Assembly: GCA_014804495.1 (NCBI GenBank)
Contig: JAAUZS010000082.1
Coordinates: 1-6,264 of the forward strand
Direction of reading: 5' to 3'
DNA length: 6,264 nucleotides
DNA from: Lachnospiraceae bacterium
Lineage (GTDB): Bacteria; Bacillota; Clostridia; Lachnospirales; Lachnospiraceae
Part shown: positions 5,179-6,264 of the stretch, piece after piece
Numbering within the stretch: position 1 is the first letter of the stretch
Layout of the letters: each line of letters begins with the position of its first letter
Notes under the pieces: model-generated
What the model was told of the DNA's origin: nothing
The model's input: only the letters and a program-made list of their open reading frames with translations
The model's database searches: none
Translations under genes and position numbers: made by a program

Positions 5179-6264
5179 TTAGTCTCTCTCTACGATTGTA
5201 GCGCAGCCCATACCACCGCCGATGCAAAGGGTTGCAAGACCTTTCTTTACGTCACGTTTTTCCATCTCATGAAGCAGTGTTACAAGGATACGGCAGCCTG
5301 ATGCTCCTACGGGATGTCCGAGTGCGATTGCACCGCCGTTTACATTAAGTACGTCATTGCTGAATCCTAAATCTTTCTGAACAGCAAGTGACTGTGCTGC
5401 GAATGCTTCGTTAGCTTCGATTAAATCAAAGTCGTCAATCTTCATGCCGGCTTTCGCCATAGCTTTCTGTGTAGCCGGAACAGGACCTACTCCCATGATA
5501 GAAGGATCTACGCCGCCAAGTGCGCCTGCTACGAATGTTGCCATCGGTTTAACGCCTAATTCCTTTGCTTTTTCTTCGCTCATAACAACGATTGCCGCAG
5601 CGCCGTCATTGATACCTGAGGAGTTAGCTGCTGTTACGATACCGCCATCCGGCTTGAAAGCAGGACGGAGTTTGGAAATGCTCTCTACCGTTACGCCTGC
5701 ACGAGGACCTTCGTCTGTGTCCACGATAACAGTTTCTTTTTTCTTCTTCACTTCTACAGGAACGATTTCGTCTTTAAACTTACCTTCTGCCTGAGCCTTC
5801 TCACATTTCTGCTGTGACCATGCAGCGAACTCGTCCAACTGCTCTCTTGTCAGACCATACTTTTCAGCAACGTTTTCAGCGGTGATTCCCATATGATAGT
5901 TATTGAAAGCATCCCATAATGCATCGTTTACCATTGTATCAACGAGAGTTGCATTGTTCATTCTATAACCATAACGTCCCTGCATAGCAGCATAAGGAGC
6001 CATAGACATATTCTCCATACCGCCTGCTACTACTACATCAGCGTCTCCTGCCATAATCATCTGTGCAGCCATGTTAACACAGTTAAGACCTGAACCACAT
6101 ACAACGTTTACAGTTACAGCCGGTGTCGTAATAGGCAGTCCCGCTTTAATGGATGCCTGACGTGCTACGTTCTGTCCTAAACCAGCCTGAATAACACAGC
6201 CCATATACACATGATCTACAGCGTCAGCCGGAACACCTGCTCTGCTCAACGCTTCCTTAATAAC
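5179..6264 (-). CDS. thl: Acetyl-CoA C-acetyltransferase (thiolase), 5'-truncated by window edge
   Basis: Biosynthetic thiolase that condenses two acetyl-CoA to acetoacetyl-CoA, the entry step to butyrate. The frame stays open to the right edge (first codons read [10 protein letters not shown]), so the true start lies outside. The TTG at 6249 is an internal Leu codon, not a start. In the window 361 residues are visible; relatives have about 392, so roughly 30 N-terminal residues are missing. Counting from the first visible codon, the acyl-accepting Cys56 is in VVCGSGLN, the NEAF motif is at 285-288, His317 is in GHPVGASG and the second catalytic Cys347 is in CIGGGMG. All catalytic elements are therefore present. 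It is the promoter-proximal gene of those visible, with crt 30 nt downstream. The operon promoter is not in the window. Confidence 0.95.
   Translation of the reverse strand, partial: VIKEALSRAGVPADAVDHVYMGCVIQAGLGQNVARQASIKAGLPITTPAVTVNVVCGSGLNCVNMAAQMIMAGDADVVVAGGMENMSMAPYAAMQGRYGYRMNNATLVDTMVNDALWDAFNNYHMGITAENVAEKYGLTREQLDEFAAWSQQKCEKAQAEGKFKDEIVPVEVKKKKETVIVDTDEGPRAGVTVESISKLRPAFKPDGGIVTAANSSGINDGAAAIVVMSEEKAKELGVKPMATFVAGALGGVDPSIMGVGPVPATQKAMAKAGMKIDDFDLIEANEAFAAQSLAVQKDLGFSNDVLNVNGGAIALGHPVGASGCRILVTLLHEMEKRDVKKGLATLCIGGGMGCATIVERD

Noticed and set aside
5444..5794. Plus-strand open frames opposite thl and the other enzyme genes.
   Set aside because: They lie antisense inside well-recognised conserved genes, have no ribosome binding sites and encode low-complexity Ser/Ala/Pro-rich peptides unlike known families.
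5179..6249. Treating the TTG at 6249 as the thl start codon.
   Set aside because: The frame stays open to the window edge, and the upstream codons (V-I-K-E-A) fit the conserved thiolase N-terminal helix, so the gene begins outside.

Overview
The window carries the central butyrate-synthesis operon of an anaerobic Firmicute. All six recognisable genes lie on the minus strand. In transcription order (right to left) they are thl (acetyl-CoA acetyltransferase, 5' end cut off by the window edge), crt (crotonase), hbd (3-hydroxybutyryl-CoA dehydrogenase), bcd (butyryl-CoA dehydrogenase), etfB and etfA (electron-transfer flavoprotein subunits). The order thl-crt-hbd-bcd-etfB-etfA is the one known from Lachnospiraceae (Clostridium cluster XIVa; Roseburia, Butyrivibrio and relatives). 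In solventogenic Clostridium the order is crt-bcd-etfB-etfA-hbd, with thl elsewhere. Moderate-GC genes, AT-rich spacers and strong GGAGG ribosome binding sites fit a Lachnospiraceae member. The genus cannot be fixed from this window.

The pathway runs as follows. Thl condenses two acetyl-CoA to acetoacetyl-CoA. Hbd reduces this to 3-hydroxybutyryl-CoA, and Crt dehydrates it to crotonyl-CoA. Bcd with EtfAB reduces crotonyl-CoA to butyryl-CoA and, by flavin-based electron bifurcation in characterised relatives, also reduces ferredoxin. Four of the six genes are separated by only 23-30 nt from a neighbour on at least one side. Two longer spacers, crt-hbd (132 nt) and bcd-etfB (89 nt), each contain RNA hairpins without a U-tract, so they look like mRNA processing, stability or attenuation elements rather than terminators. 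A clear intrinsic terminator at about 201-234 ends the operon just after etfA. The operon promoter lies beyond the right edge.

The least ordinary part is the gene-free left end (1-200). It holds four exact copies of an 11-bp motif, TTTTGTTAAGT, at exactly 21-bp intervals (89, 110, 131, 152), with a degenerate in-phase copy at 68 and a much weaker one at 173. The array abuts a good sigma-70-type promoter that reads leftward out of the window. The first and fifth units extend into imperfect palindromes resembling the Rex operator (TTGTTAA-N4-TTAACAA). The spacing also resembles LytTR-type direct-repeat boxes. Read from 170 leftward, the block also looks like the TGT-starting, multi-repeat end of an IS21/Mu/Tn7-like element. 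The window does not settle which explanation is right. The six enzymes themselves look intact and conventional, and I see no evidence of a novel multi-gene system among them.
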